DNA of 64,000 nucleotides from Neobacillus niacini (lineage in GTDB: Bacteria > Bacillota > Bacilli > Bacillales > Cytobacillaceae): the NCBI RefSeq assembly GCF_023715785.1, contig NZ_JAMBOX010000020.1:1-64000 (forward strand), read 5' to 3'. The notes under the pieces are model-generated. The model made no database searches and was not told the DNA's origin. It saw only the letters and a program-made list of their open reading frames with translations. This document shows, piece after piece, positions 53,380-60,187 of the stretch. The position numbers were made by a program, and so were the translations under genes. Each line of letters starts with the position of its first letter. The first letter of the stretch is position 1.

Positions 53380-54829
53380 AATACTCTCCTCCTAGAAATT
53401 CTGCAAAGAATATTTCTATCTCTACAGAGTCATAAAAAATAGTTACACTCTTAACCATGAAGTTAATAAACGAATGTAGCTTTTCCTTATTCAATTCTTC
53501 CACTACTCCAGACTTAACAACATTTATCAACTCATTAACAAGTGTTTGTGTATTGGATAAGTCAACAATTTGAGTGTTTAAACTATCAACTTCACTAATA
53601 AAGTTATTAATTTTTTCAATTCCTATCTGTTTATCTTTTGAATTACTATGAGGATAATTCAGAACAAAATTTACGCGCAATTTCTTTAGTTCGTTACTTA
53701 GTTCTTTCTTCTTTTTGCTCATTGCATTTATTGCTTTATTAATCGATCTTCTGCAAACATACTTTAGATTTTCCACGGATATTGAATTTATTGCTTTTTT
53801 AATGGCAAGTTCTAAATATTGGTTAATCTCCTGGGTTGTTACACTAATATTGTTGTGCTCTGAGCACTTGTAATAAGCTGATTCACCCACCATAGTATTT
53901 TTGTGTATCATCCTCCTATTGCATACACCGCAAATTGGAGTAATATAGGATTGTTCTCTCGATACAATTATGCTGTCAATAAAACTTTGTTCATATTGGT
54001 CTAGTACAATTTGAACCCTACGAAACAAATCCAATTCTATAATTGGTTCAACATGGTCCAATTGATAGAAATATGTTCCTTTTTGATAATAACCACAATA
54101 AAAAGGTGAACGAAAAACTTTCCATGTATCTTCTACATTCTTTCTATTGAATTCCTTTTTATAGCTAAGAATTTGAGTTAGGAATTCATTGAAGTTTTCA
54201 TTTTCAATCTTGCAAATAGTCTCAAACGCATTACTTATGTTGTATTGGTACTTTTCGTCTGCAGAATATCTTTTGTCTTCATTTTTTATATACCCAAATT
54301 TTTGTGGTGGGTTCATATTGTGAACATCTTGAAGTCTTGCTTTAATATTTGCTCCTTCACTTTGAATCTGTATTCCATATATTCCTTCTATCAATTTATC
54401 CCTACTGAAAGGAGGAGTTTCACTACAGGTAAAGAAAACATCGATATTTGCAGCATAAAATATATCAGCGATTTCATTATACTCATAGAAATTTCTTGCT
54501 AATCTGCAACGGGTAAAGACTAGAACACAATTGATTTGGCCCGACTTAATGGCATTTAACATTCGAATAAGCTCCGGTCTATTTTCCATAACTACTTTGT
54601 TGGCAGAAAGAGCATGTTCATTAAAGACCTCAACTTCGTTCCACGGAATACCGTTAGCTTCTGCCCACTTCCTCGCTGCATCTTTTTGAAGTGCTAGGCT
54701 TTGTGAGCTTCCACTAACCCTGTAATACACAGCATATCTTTTTTTCACACTAACGTTTCCGCTTTCTATTTGGTAACAATGATTGCTGGGAATAATGTTA
54801 CCAATTTTCTTAACTTCACTAGACCTCAT
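53372..54829 (-). CDS. Large serine recombinase, first of a tandem pair
   Basis: A 485-residue recombinase. Catalytic N-terminal domain: RYAVYYRVSGSSQSLALQKD with Ser39, FTRCRLARNFYEY with the conserved Arg residues, and VLVFTRCRLARN. A recombinase domain (TWKVFRSPFYCGYYQKGTYF), a zinc ribbon (PICGVCNRRM, YKCSEHNN, about 275-300) and a coiled coil (INAMSKKKKELSNELKKL) follow. ATG at 54829, 3 bp after the 64-residue upstream gene. It is clearly divergent from its partner, so the pair did not arise by recent duplication. Confidence 0.88.
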   Translation of the reverse strand: MRSSEVKKIGNIIPSNHCYQIESGNVSVKKRYAVYYRVSGSSQSLALQKDAARKWAEANGIPWNEVEVFNEHALSANKVVMENRPELIRMLNAIKSGQINCVLVFTRCRLARNFYEYNEIADIFYAANIDVFFTCSETPPFSRDKLIEGIYGIQIQSEGANIKARLQDVHNMNPPQKFGYIKNEDKRYSADEKYQYNISNAFETICKIENENFNEFLTQILSYKKEFNRKNVEDTWKVFRSPFYCGYYQKGTYFYQLDHVEPIIELDLFRRVQIVLDQYEQSFIDSIIVSREQSYITPICGVCNRRMIHKNTMVGESAYYKCSEHNNISVTTQEINQYLELAIKKAINSISVENLKYVCRRSINKAINAMSKKKKELSNELKKLRVNFVLNYPHSNSKDKQIGIEKINNFISEVDSLNTQIVDLSNTQTLVNELINVVKSGVVEELNKEKLHSFINFMVKSVTIFYDSVEIEIFFAEFLGGEYFV

Positions 54830-54832
54830 GAT

Positions 54833-55027
54833 TTATTCACTTACTCCCTCCGACACGATTTTACTTATTCGACTTTGGTTTGTCCGCAGTAGTTCAGCCT
54901 TTACAGCTGGATGCATAGGTAGTTGCTCTAAGACAATCCTTTCAAGGATTCTATACATCCATAAATCCGTCTCTCTACTGTTTTCTTCCGAAAAAGTAAT
55001 CTTAACAACCTTTCCTGTTTCACTCAT
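54833..55027 (-). CDS. Small protein before the recombinases, 64 residues
   Basis: MSETGKVVKITFSEENSRET, then DLWMYRILERIVLEQLPMHP and ending VSEGVSE. GGGAGGTGA is 6-7 bp before the ATG at 55027. Not recognised. It lies 3 bp before the first recombinase, so it is likely translated with it. Small proteins in this place in other elements can act as recombination factors; that is inference. Confidence 0.65.
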   Translation of the reverse strand: MSETGKVVKITFSEENSRETDLWMYRILERIVLEQLPMHPAVKAELLRTNQSRISKIVSEGVSE

Positions 55028-55094
55028 TGAACCATTCACCTCCCGTCAATGTATTAAGATGATTGACGGGAAAGGGAAATTTCATACCATACTA

Positions 55095-55235
55095 TTATGA
55101 CTTTACAGAATTACTAGTTTTCAAATCTAATTGAAGTTGGTACTTAGTTCTTTTTGCACCTTTGCTCAATCGTTCAAAAATTACCTTTTCAGCTTTACTT
55201 CCAGGAAGACCTAATTTCATAAAAGTCAAATGCAC
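55095..55235 (-). CDS. Very small protein, 46 residues
   Basis: GTG start with GAGGTGAA 5 bp upstream. Sequence MHLTFMKLGLPGSKAEKVIF, then ERLSKGAKRTKYQLQLDLKT and SNSVKS. Basic and helical. It begins directly after the stop of the next small gene upstream (TAA then GTG), as in an operon. Family not recognised. Confidence 0.5.
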   Translation of the reverse strand: MHLTFMKLGLPGSKAEKVIFERLSKGAKRTKYQLQLDLKTSNSVKS

Positions 55236-55364
55236 TTACTTCACCTCAAATTTGTTATTTATTTGATCTATATAAATCTGTATTACTCTTTTGGGAATCC
55301 CAAGTCTTTCAGAGTTAGCTAGTAAAGCATTAAAATACTTTTTCCTTTTATCATTCAAATACAT
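55236..55364 (-). CDS. Very small protein, 42 residues
   Basis: MYLNDKRKKYFNALLANSER, LGIPKRVIQIYIDQINNKFE, VK. The GGAGGGG directly before the ATG at 55364 is too close for it; the TTG at 55358 (MNDKRKKYF) has better spacing. Ends exactly where the 46-residue gene begins. Helical and basic; not recognised. Confidence 0.5.
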   Translation of the reverse strand: MYLNDKRKKYFNALLANSERLGIPKRVIQIYIDQINNKFEVK

Positions 55365-55392
55365 CCCCTCCCTCTATAACCGTTGGTGCTGT

Positions 55393-55412
55393 GTCAAAAG
55401 GTATCTTTTGAC
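55393..55412. promoter_or_regulatory. 20-bp inverted repeat upstream of the small-ORF operon
   Basis: GTCAAAA and TTTTGAC flank GGTATC. A perfect arm match, 30 bp before the 42-residue gene. It could be a repressor site or a weak hairpin. No regulator was assigned. Confidence 0.4.
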
Positions 55413-55422
55413 GATATTTTAA

Positions 55423-55599
55423 CTAACTGATGTTATCAGCAACCTGTTGGGTAAGCAGAAAATGAAAAAATTCTTGTTCACGTCTGTTGTGACGTGATAA
55501 ATGATGCCTGCTCATCACAGAATAGCTGCTTTGCTTCTCTTTAGATTCTTGAATAATTGTGTCATGTTCTAATTCCACGAATAGATTAGGCCGATCCAT
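55423..55599 (-). CDS. Small protein, 58 residues
   Basis: MDRPNLFVELEHDTIIQESK and EKQSSYSVMSRHHLSRHNRR, ending QEFFHFLLTQQVADNIS. AAGGAGGAG lies 6 bp before the ATG at 55599; the frame is open 12 codons further. Not recognised. Part of the small-ORF run ahead of the recombinases. Confidence 0.55.
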   Translation of the reverse strand: MDRPNLFVELEHDTIIQESKEKQSSYSVMSRHHLSRHNRREQEFFHFLLTQQVADNIS

Positions 55600-55693
55600 A
55601 AAAACTCCTCCTTGTTGAAATAAAAAAAACCACAAACATGAAAAACGGACGCACGTAGCCCTAGAGGTAACTACCTAAAATGGTAGCGTTCAT

Positions 55694-55927
55694 CTAGAGT
55701 ACGGTGCTTCCGTACTCGTCAACTTCCAGGGGATTATTACCAAATTCTGAGTTGTGAAAAATAAATGAAGTATTTACTGTAAGTGCCTCATAATATAGTT
55801 CATTTTCTTCACTTTTATCGAGAGCTTGAGTTTTCTCTTTTGACTCCTTTGTAGAAGAACTTTTATGTAGGTGCCTTTTGGTATAAATACAAAATTTTAG
55901 GTAAAATAGTCGGTGCTTCCGGACCAT
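55694..55927 (-). CDS. Possible small protein, 77 residues, overlapping the 107-residue gene
   Basis: Starts at an ATG inside the last 30 bp of the upstream gene, in another frame. Sequence MVRKHRLFYLKFCIYTKRHL, then acidic and ending EVDEYGSTVL. No ribosome binding site is obvious. It may instead be a frameshifted end of the upstream gene, since both end in similar Gly-Ser-Thr text and the DNA near both stops shares CGGTGCTTCCG. Low confidence. Confidence 0.3.
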   Translation of the reverse strand: MVRKHRLFYLKFCIYTKRHLHKSSSTKESKEKTQALDKSEENELYYEALTVNTSFIFHNSEFGNNPLEVDEYGSTVL

Positions 55928-56220
55928 GCACTTATGTTCTTTTCCTCAGTTCCAGAAAAATACTTATTCAAAAATCCTTCTACACTGCTTATCCCGTCAA
56001 ATTCCGAGATGGTCTCTTCTTCTTTCTCGACTGATTGTTTCTCTTCCTTACCCGCACCATCCTGTTCATAAATGTCATGTGGAGAAGCACCATGAACATC
56101 ATTTTTGGAAACAGTGAAGTCAACTTCTGAAAAATGCTCATCTATGCTTTTTTGTTGATCTGCTTCTTCAAAGGTAAAATCAAATAAAGATAGTTGAAGT
56201 GACTGTTGATTTTGCATCAT
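55897..56220 (-). CDS. Small acidic protein with a sliding-clamp-binding-like motif, 107 residues
   Basis: MMQNQQSLQLSLFDFTFEEA: residues 9-13 are QLSLF, the consensus pentapeptide that binds the DnaN beta clamp, at the N-terminus. The rest is acidic and probably disordered (EEETISEFDGISSVEGFLNK). AAGGGGGA precedes the ATG at 56220. It heads the run of small genes before the recombinases, downstream of a strong leader hairpin. A clamp-binding or clamp-blocking role is inference. Confidence 0.6.
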   Translation of the reverse strand: MMQNQQSLQLSLFDFTFEEADQQKSIDEHFSEVDFTVSKNDVHGASPHDIYEQDGAGKEEKQSVEKEEETISEFDGISSVEGFLNKYFSGTEEKNISAWSGSTDYFT

Positions 56221-56640
56221 AAAATCCCCCTTAAACATTTTTTAAAAACTAAAACCGCAAATCATTTTTCTCGGTAGCAACAAAAAAAGCACTGTCCTTA
56301 TATCTGCAGAGGATACACGTATGGTGTACTTCTGCAGATATAGAGACAGTGCTTCTGCTCTAGATCTATTTAAAATAGACTATTCAATTATATTGCTAAG
56401 AGTTTTTCATGGATTGCTTATATTTACAATCTATCATTACTATAATAGATTTTGCAAACATATCTAAAACTTTTTTAAAAAGAATATACTTTTGTTAGAA
56501 GCTGGTTACTTAAACTAAGAGTTTTACTGCAGTTAAATACCTTTTCGCTTGCATCCATTGCTTTTAGAAAGAAAGTCATAAAATTTAGTTCTTGACAGTC
56601 CATTATATTCCACTTTATGATGTGGAACATAATTAAATTT
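56221..56640. other. Gap holding the leader of the small-ORF/recombinase operon
   Basis: No gene seen. It contains the hairpin at 56287-56354 and AT-rich DNA upstream where the operon promoter should be, for example near TTGCAAAATCTATTATAG at about 56440-56460 on the minus strand; spacing is not convincing. No other feature was recognised. Confidence 0.4.
56287..56354 (-). terminator. Strong leader hairpin with T run (possible attenuator)
   Basis: On the minus strand, AAGCACTGTC, TATATCTGCAGA and a short GTACACC arm pair with GTGTATCC, TCTGCAGATATA and GGACAGTGCTT, followed by TTTTTTTG. The stem is near-perfect over 28 bp. It stands 67 bp before the 107-residue gene, with no minus-strand gene upstream, so it is inside the leader and could switch the operon off. 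Confidence 0.7.
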
Positions 56641-56671
56641 TTTAATCAAAATAATAAATCGGTGGGTAGCT

Positions 56672-56782
56672 CCACAGATTGGACCAGGAAGGACCTGCCA
56701 ATCCAAGTATAAGATTATTTCTTTGTGATCTTATTATCTTAGGATGCAGTCTGCCTTTCTTTCCAAGTCTGTGGGGTTTTTC
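56672..56782 (+). ncRNA. Predicted multi-stem leader RNA before excisionase gene 1 (copy A)
   Basis: P1 CCACAG (56672) with CTGTGG, P2 ATTGG with CCAAT, P3 CCAAG.ATAAGAT with ATCTTAT..CTTAGG, and P4 GCAG with CTGC: a closed multi-branch junction ending in GGGGTTTTTC. The same pattern with different bases in the stems recurs at 57427, so pairings are supported by covariation between the copies. Acting as a terminator or switch for the downstream gene is inferred. Confidence 0.55.
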
Positions 56783-56803
56783 TATTTGATTTAACAGGAG
56801 GTA

Positions 56804-57037
56804 ATGAAGTTGAAAAAAACAGAAAAACACATCCATTGGGAATCCCTCCCAGATGCTTTGACAGCACAACAAATATGCGAAATCCTGGAGATATCCAGAA
56901 GAAGGGTTTATGAGTTTTTTAAAATCCATGTTGAACATGGGGGTATTCCTACATTTCAAATCGGAGCATCAATAAGGGTAGACAAAAAGGACTTTAAACA
57001 ATGGAATGATAGGAGAAAAGGCAACAATTCTAGGTAA
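56804..57037 (+). CDS. Excisionase-like HTH protein 1
   Basis: A 77-residue DNA-binding protein of the HTH_17/excisionase type (WESLPDALTAQQICEILEIS, RRRVYEFFKIHVEHGGIPTF, IRVDKKDFKQW). AGGAGGT directly precedes the start; the ATG at 56804 or the TTG at 56810 could be used. Paralogue of the gene at 57578, about 57% identical. Such proteins assist integrases in excision or act as regulators. Confidence 0.82.
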   Translation: MKLKKTEKHIHWESLPDALTAQQICEILEISRRRVYEFFKIHVEHGGIPTFQIGASIRVDKKDFKQWNDRRKGNNSR

Positions 57038-57426
57038 ATACCATATTCAACTATCTGCTACAGAATGTAACAAATTCTTATTAAGGCGTAGTATAGAAAT
57101 AAAGAGTATTTATCTTTTGTATTATTTTCTGAAATCATCGCCTGACATGAAGCCGCGACGGGGATATTTTTAGTGGGGCAAGTAAGCCTCGAGTATTTAC
57201 ACCAGCTTATTATCCCAATCAATCCATGTACAATACCATAACTATTAAGCTAAATAATAACTAGAAATAGAAGTTTATTGGTGGTACATATCGTTGGCTT
57301 AAATCATTAGGAAGATAAATATGAGAAAAAGTAAAAAAATAAAAAAATTTTTTTTGTACCTATGTTCGCCTATCAATTAAAAATGAATTATCATGGGATC
57401 AAGAAAGAATAAAATCAACTGGGTTA
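57038..57426. other. Gap between the two excisionase genes, no gene seen
   Basis: AT-rich, with only a GC-richer patch at about 57140-57200. No gene or structured element was recognised; the promoter for the second leader is probably here. Confidence 0.4.
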
Positions 57427-57550
57427 AACCCCACAGATTGGAATGAGGAAGCACCCATCCAATCCAAGAAATAAGATGGTTAATTTTCTATTACACCACC
57501 TTGTTGTCTTGGGAGGAGTGTGCCTCTTATTTCACATCTGTGGGGTTTTC
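57427..57550 (+). ncRNA. Predicted multi-stem leader RNA before excisionase gene 2 (copy B)
   Basis: P1 CCCCACAGAT (57429-57438) with ATCTGTGGGG (57536-57545), a perfect 10-bp stem, then TTTTCC. Inside: P2 ATTGG with CCAAT, P3 CCAAGA..AGATGGT with ACCACCTT..TCTTGG, P4 GAGG with CCTC. Same architecture as copy A at 56672, with compensating changes in P3 and P4. Followed by AACAGGAGGTAA and the excisionase gene. Confidence 0.6.
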
Positions 57551-57577
57551 CTATTGACCTAACAGGAGGTAATTTTT

Positions 57578-57811
57578 ATGAAGGAAACAAAAAAATACAG
57601 AACTTGGGAATCACTACCGGATACTTTGACAGCACAACAGATTTCCGATTTTCTTGGAATATCAAGAAAAACTGTTTACGAGTTATTAAAAGTGCATGTT
57701 GAGCAGGGTGGAATTCCCAACTATGAAATTGGTAATTCAAAAAGAGTGGAAAAAGCTGATTTTAAGCAGTGGATTAAGCAATTGAAAGAGCAGAAAAAGC
57801 ATAATAGCTGA
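57578..57811 (+). CDS. Excisionase-like HTH protein 2
   Basis: A 77-residue paralogue of the first (WESLPDTLTAQQISDFLGIS, RKTVYELLKVHVEQGGIPNY, EIGNSKRVEKADFKQW). AGGAGGT is 9 bp before the ATG. It lies 107 bp upstream of the integrase in the same direction, so it is the likelier recombination directionality factor of the two; the other may serve as a regulator. Confidence 0.85.
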   Translation: MKETKKYRTWESLPDTLTAQQISDFLGISRKTVYELLKVHVEQGGIPNYEIGNSKRVEKADFKQWIKQLKEQKKHNS

Positions 57812-57917
57812 TGGAAACAAATGTATTGGGAACAGGCTCTAGTATAAATTTTAATGGAGCCTCTTCCTACATTTTCACATTTATTAATTATACTTGGAAG
57901 TGAGGTAATAAATCAGT

Positions 57918-59153
57918 ATGAAAGGTCATTATAAAAGAAGAAATTGCAAGTGCAACCCTAAAAAGAAATGCACTTGTGGTGGTAAAACCTGGACATTTTG
58001 GGTGGACATTGGACCTGATCCCAAAACTGGGGGAAGAAGACAGGAAACTAGAGGCGGATTTAAAACAAGGAAAGACGCAGAAGAGGCTGTGGCGGCGATA
58101 ATAACTGATGTGAAGCAAGGTATTTTTATTAAGGAATCTGATATTTTGTTTAAGGATTTTGCTGAGCAATGGCTGCCTATGTATATTGAACGAACCTGTC
58201 CTAAACCTGGAACAATTCGCCTTCGAAAATATGGCATAAATAAATTACTCCCCTACCTCGCTCACATTAAGCTTAAGAATATTTCAGAGGAATTGTTCCA
58301 GGAAGCATTAGATGATTTAAAAGCTAATAATTTGGCCAAAAGTACACTGGAGGGCATCTTAGCAACAGGTAAAATGATTTTTGATATGGCCGTCCATAAG
58401 AAATTGATAAGAGAAGATCCAACGAAGAAGGGCTATATAAAAAAGGATCCTAAAATAATCAAAGAAACAGATGGGGATGATCTGAAAAATCTGGATGAGG
58501 ATCTTCCAAATTACTTTGAAAAAGAAGAGCTCAAAAGCTTTTTGGATGCAGCAAAGAAATATGGACTGTTTATGGATGTTCTCATCTTTACTCTATTAGC
58601 CTACACTGGTATGCGGGTAGGTGAATTAGTTGTACTAAAGTGGAATGATATTGATTTCACTAAGCGAACTGTACGCATTAATAAAACATACTATAACGAA
58701 TATAACAATATCGCTAAATATGAATTAGTGCCACCTAAGACTGAGAAATCTAAACGAAAAATTGTGGTAGCAAACCTTGTTATTGAAATGCTAAAGAAAC
58801 ATAAAGAAGAACAAGAAAACATCATTGCTAGGTTAGGGGATTCTTACAATAATAAGGGATTTATTTTTACAAATGTTAAAAGCCATCAAGGCCTCCCTAT
58901 CTTAACAAAGTTAGTGGAAAATAGAATGGCTCGATTATTAAAAAAAATACAACTTAATCAAAATCTTACTCCTCACAGTTTACGCCATACACACACTTCA
59001 CTTCTCGCTGAAGCCAAAGTGGACCTTGAAGACATTAAAGATCGGTTAGGTCATTTTGATGATGATATAACTAGAAAAATCTATCTTCATGTAACAGATC
59101 CTGTGAAAAGAGAAGCATCTGATAAATTTGATAACCTAATGGAAAGTGCTTAG
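57918..59153 (+). CDS. Tyrosine recombinase (phage-type integrase)
   Basis: A 411-residue integrase. The N-terminal arm-binding domain has Cys-rich CKCNPKKKCTCGGKTW and WTFWVDIGPDPKTGGRRQ, followed by a SAM-like core-binding domain (TIRLRKYGINKLLPYL). The catalytic domain is complete: Arg233 (YTGMRVGEL), His353 and Arg356 (HSLRHTH), His379 (LGHFDDD) and Tyr389 (RKIYLHV). The GTG/ATG region at 57918 follows TGAGGTAATAA. Its gene ends 47 bp before the predicted right attachment site, the usual place for an integrase in an integrated element. Confidence 0.93.
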   Translation: MKGHYKRRNCKCNPKKKCTCGGKTWTFWVDIGPDPKTGGRRQETRGGFKTRKDAEEAVAAIITDVKQGIFIKESDILFKDFAEQWLPMYIERTCPKPGTIRLRKYGINKLLPYLAHIKLKNISEELFQEALDDLKANNLAKSTLEGILATGKMIFDMAVHKKLIREDPTKKGYIKKDPKIIKETDGDDLKNLDEDLPNYFEKEELKSFLDAAKKYGLFMDVLIFTLLAYTGMRVGELVVLKWNDIDFTKRTVRINKTYYNEYNNIAKYELVPPKTEKSKRKIVVANLVIEMLKKHKEEQENIIARLGDSYNNKGFIFTNVKSHQGLPILTKLVENRMARLLKKIQLNQNLTPHSLRHTHTSLLAEAKVDLEDIKDRLGHFDDDITRKIYLHVTDPVKREASDKFDNLMESA

Positions 59154-59163
59154 TGGTTACTTA

Positions 59164-59196
59164 TAGTGAAAGCAAAATTCTATCTTTGCTTTCACT
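59164..59196 (+). terminator. Terminator after the integrase gene
   Basis: AGTGAAAGCAAA pairs with TTTGCTTTCACT, a 12-bp perfect stem, followed by TACCTTTT. It abuts the predicted right attachment site. Confidence 0.7.
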
Positions 59197-59199
59197 TAC

Positions 59200-59233
59200 C
59201 TTTTCTATTGAACAGTATCCTTGTACTGTGCAG
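59200..59233. repeat. Predicted right attachment site (direct repeat with 28115)
   Basis: TTTTCTATTGAA C AGTAT CC TTGTACTGTGCA GC. Thirty of 34 bases match 28115-28148, in the same orientation. It lies just after the integrase gene and terminator. Reads as attR of a 31-kb island. Confidence 0.55.
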
Positions 59234-59341
59234 CATTGAGTATTTTACTTATTAGTCTTCTTACTACACATATTACCCTTACTCTAAGTGCATTCTATTT
59301 TTTACATAACATAGTTAATGAGAAAAAATGTGGTTGTTACT

Positions 59342-59911
59342 TTAATTATTTTCATTGTCGTCAAAAAGACCGATAATATAATCAAGATTTTCACTACTTA
59401 TTACGGTAATCTCCCTTAACACATTAATTATCTCAGTCCCAAAGCTTCCTGTTTCACTTATAATTTCTGAAGCTATCTCATTTGCCTCTCTTTCCCAAGG
59501 GTTTTCAGTATAATCAATTTGCTTATATTGTTCGAATGTAAGTCCATTCTTGAATTGTTTTATGTGTACTAATTCATGAATAATCGCAAACCTGATTAAT
59601 ATTTTTGCAGCTTCCATAAAAGCTGGTTGTTTATTATAAATCTTTGAATAATATCGATTGATTTTATCCGTAATACTAGCCGAAAAAAATATTATTTTCT
59701 CCACACCTGTACCTTCAGAATTTGGCACACTACTTGCTAAAGTATGTTCATCAGGATAACCATTACAAACTTTAAATGTACCAACTTCCGTGGAGTATGT
59801 TACATCGTCTATCCCCAATCTTTCTTTAATTGAGGAATGGTAAACATTAAGTTCTTCAAGTAATATGTTTGATACTTCTTCTACCTCTATCTTACTGGGA
59901 ATCATCGCCAT
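59342..59911 (-). CDS. Putative HExxH metallopeptidase, 189 residues
   Basis: The zinc-binding pattern is complete: RFAIIHELVHIKQFKNG gives HELVH, and ENPWEREANEIASEI supplies the downstream Glu, as in ImmA/IrrE-like and minigluzincin proteins. No HTH and no signal peptide are seen, so it is probably cytoplasmic. ImmA-like enzymes cleave repressors of mobile elements; a link to the adjacent island is possible but the gene lies just outside the predicted right end. GGAGCATTC precedes the ATG. The first four residues (MAMI) give an alternative start. Confidence 0.65.
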   Translation of the reverse strand: MAMIPSKIEVEEVSNILLEELNVYHSSIKERLGIDDVTYSTEVGTFKVCNGYPDEHTLASSVPNSEGTGVEKIIFFSASITDKINRYYSKIYNKQPAFMEAAKILIRFAIIHELVHIKQFKNGLTFEQYKQIDYTENPWEREANEIASEIISETGSFGTEIINVLREITVISSENLDYIIGLFDDNENN

Positions 59912-60007
59912 AATTGAATGCTCCTTTTTTCCTTAAAGTGTGTTTTTTTATTTTGACTTCCTAATTAAAGTATAGTTTATTAATCATTTTATTCAATTTT
60001 CCCATAC

Positions 60008-60044
60008 AAAAAAGACCAGGAGTATTTGATCTCTTCTGGTCCTT
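60008..60044 (-). terminator. Terminator after the 568-residue protein gene
   Basis: On the minus strand, GGACCAGAAGAGATC pairs with ACTCCTGGTC and is followed by TTTTTTG, about 140 bp after the stop codon. Confidence 0.7.
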
Positions 60045-60097
60045 TCTTAGTTCACTAATTACCAGCCAAACAAAGTTAAACTATCGTCCAGTAATTC

Positions 60098-60120
60098 TAG
60101 CTGAGTGGGGGTCTGACCCC
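60098..60120. repeat. GGGGTCTGACCCC-type palindromic repeat, copy 1
   Basis: TAGCTGAGTGGGGGTCTGAC followed by CCC. The 5' part TAGCTGA(A/G)TGGGGGTCTGAC recurs at 63717. The palindromic GGGGTCTGACCCC is a known small repeat in Bacillaceae genomes. Confidence 0.6.
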
Positions 60121-60187
60121 GGTTCCTTAAGTAAAGTCAGTAAAAACGTTGGAAAATTAACGATACAATCTCTTTTCACGCAAAACT

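Noticed and set aside
51700..54829. One split recombinase gene broken by a frameshift
   Set aside because: Each frame has its own catalytic serine, arginines and zinc ribbon, so they are two full recombinases.
56804..59153. Prophage
   Set aside because: Integrase and excisionases are present but no capsid, terminase, portal, tail or lysis genes were found in the island.
59154..59341. tRNA gene as the integration target
   Set aside because: No cloverleaf or CCA-type tRNA sequence was found near either predicted attachment site.
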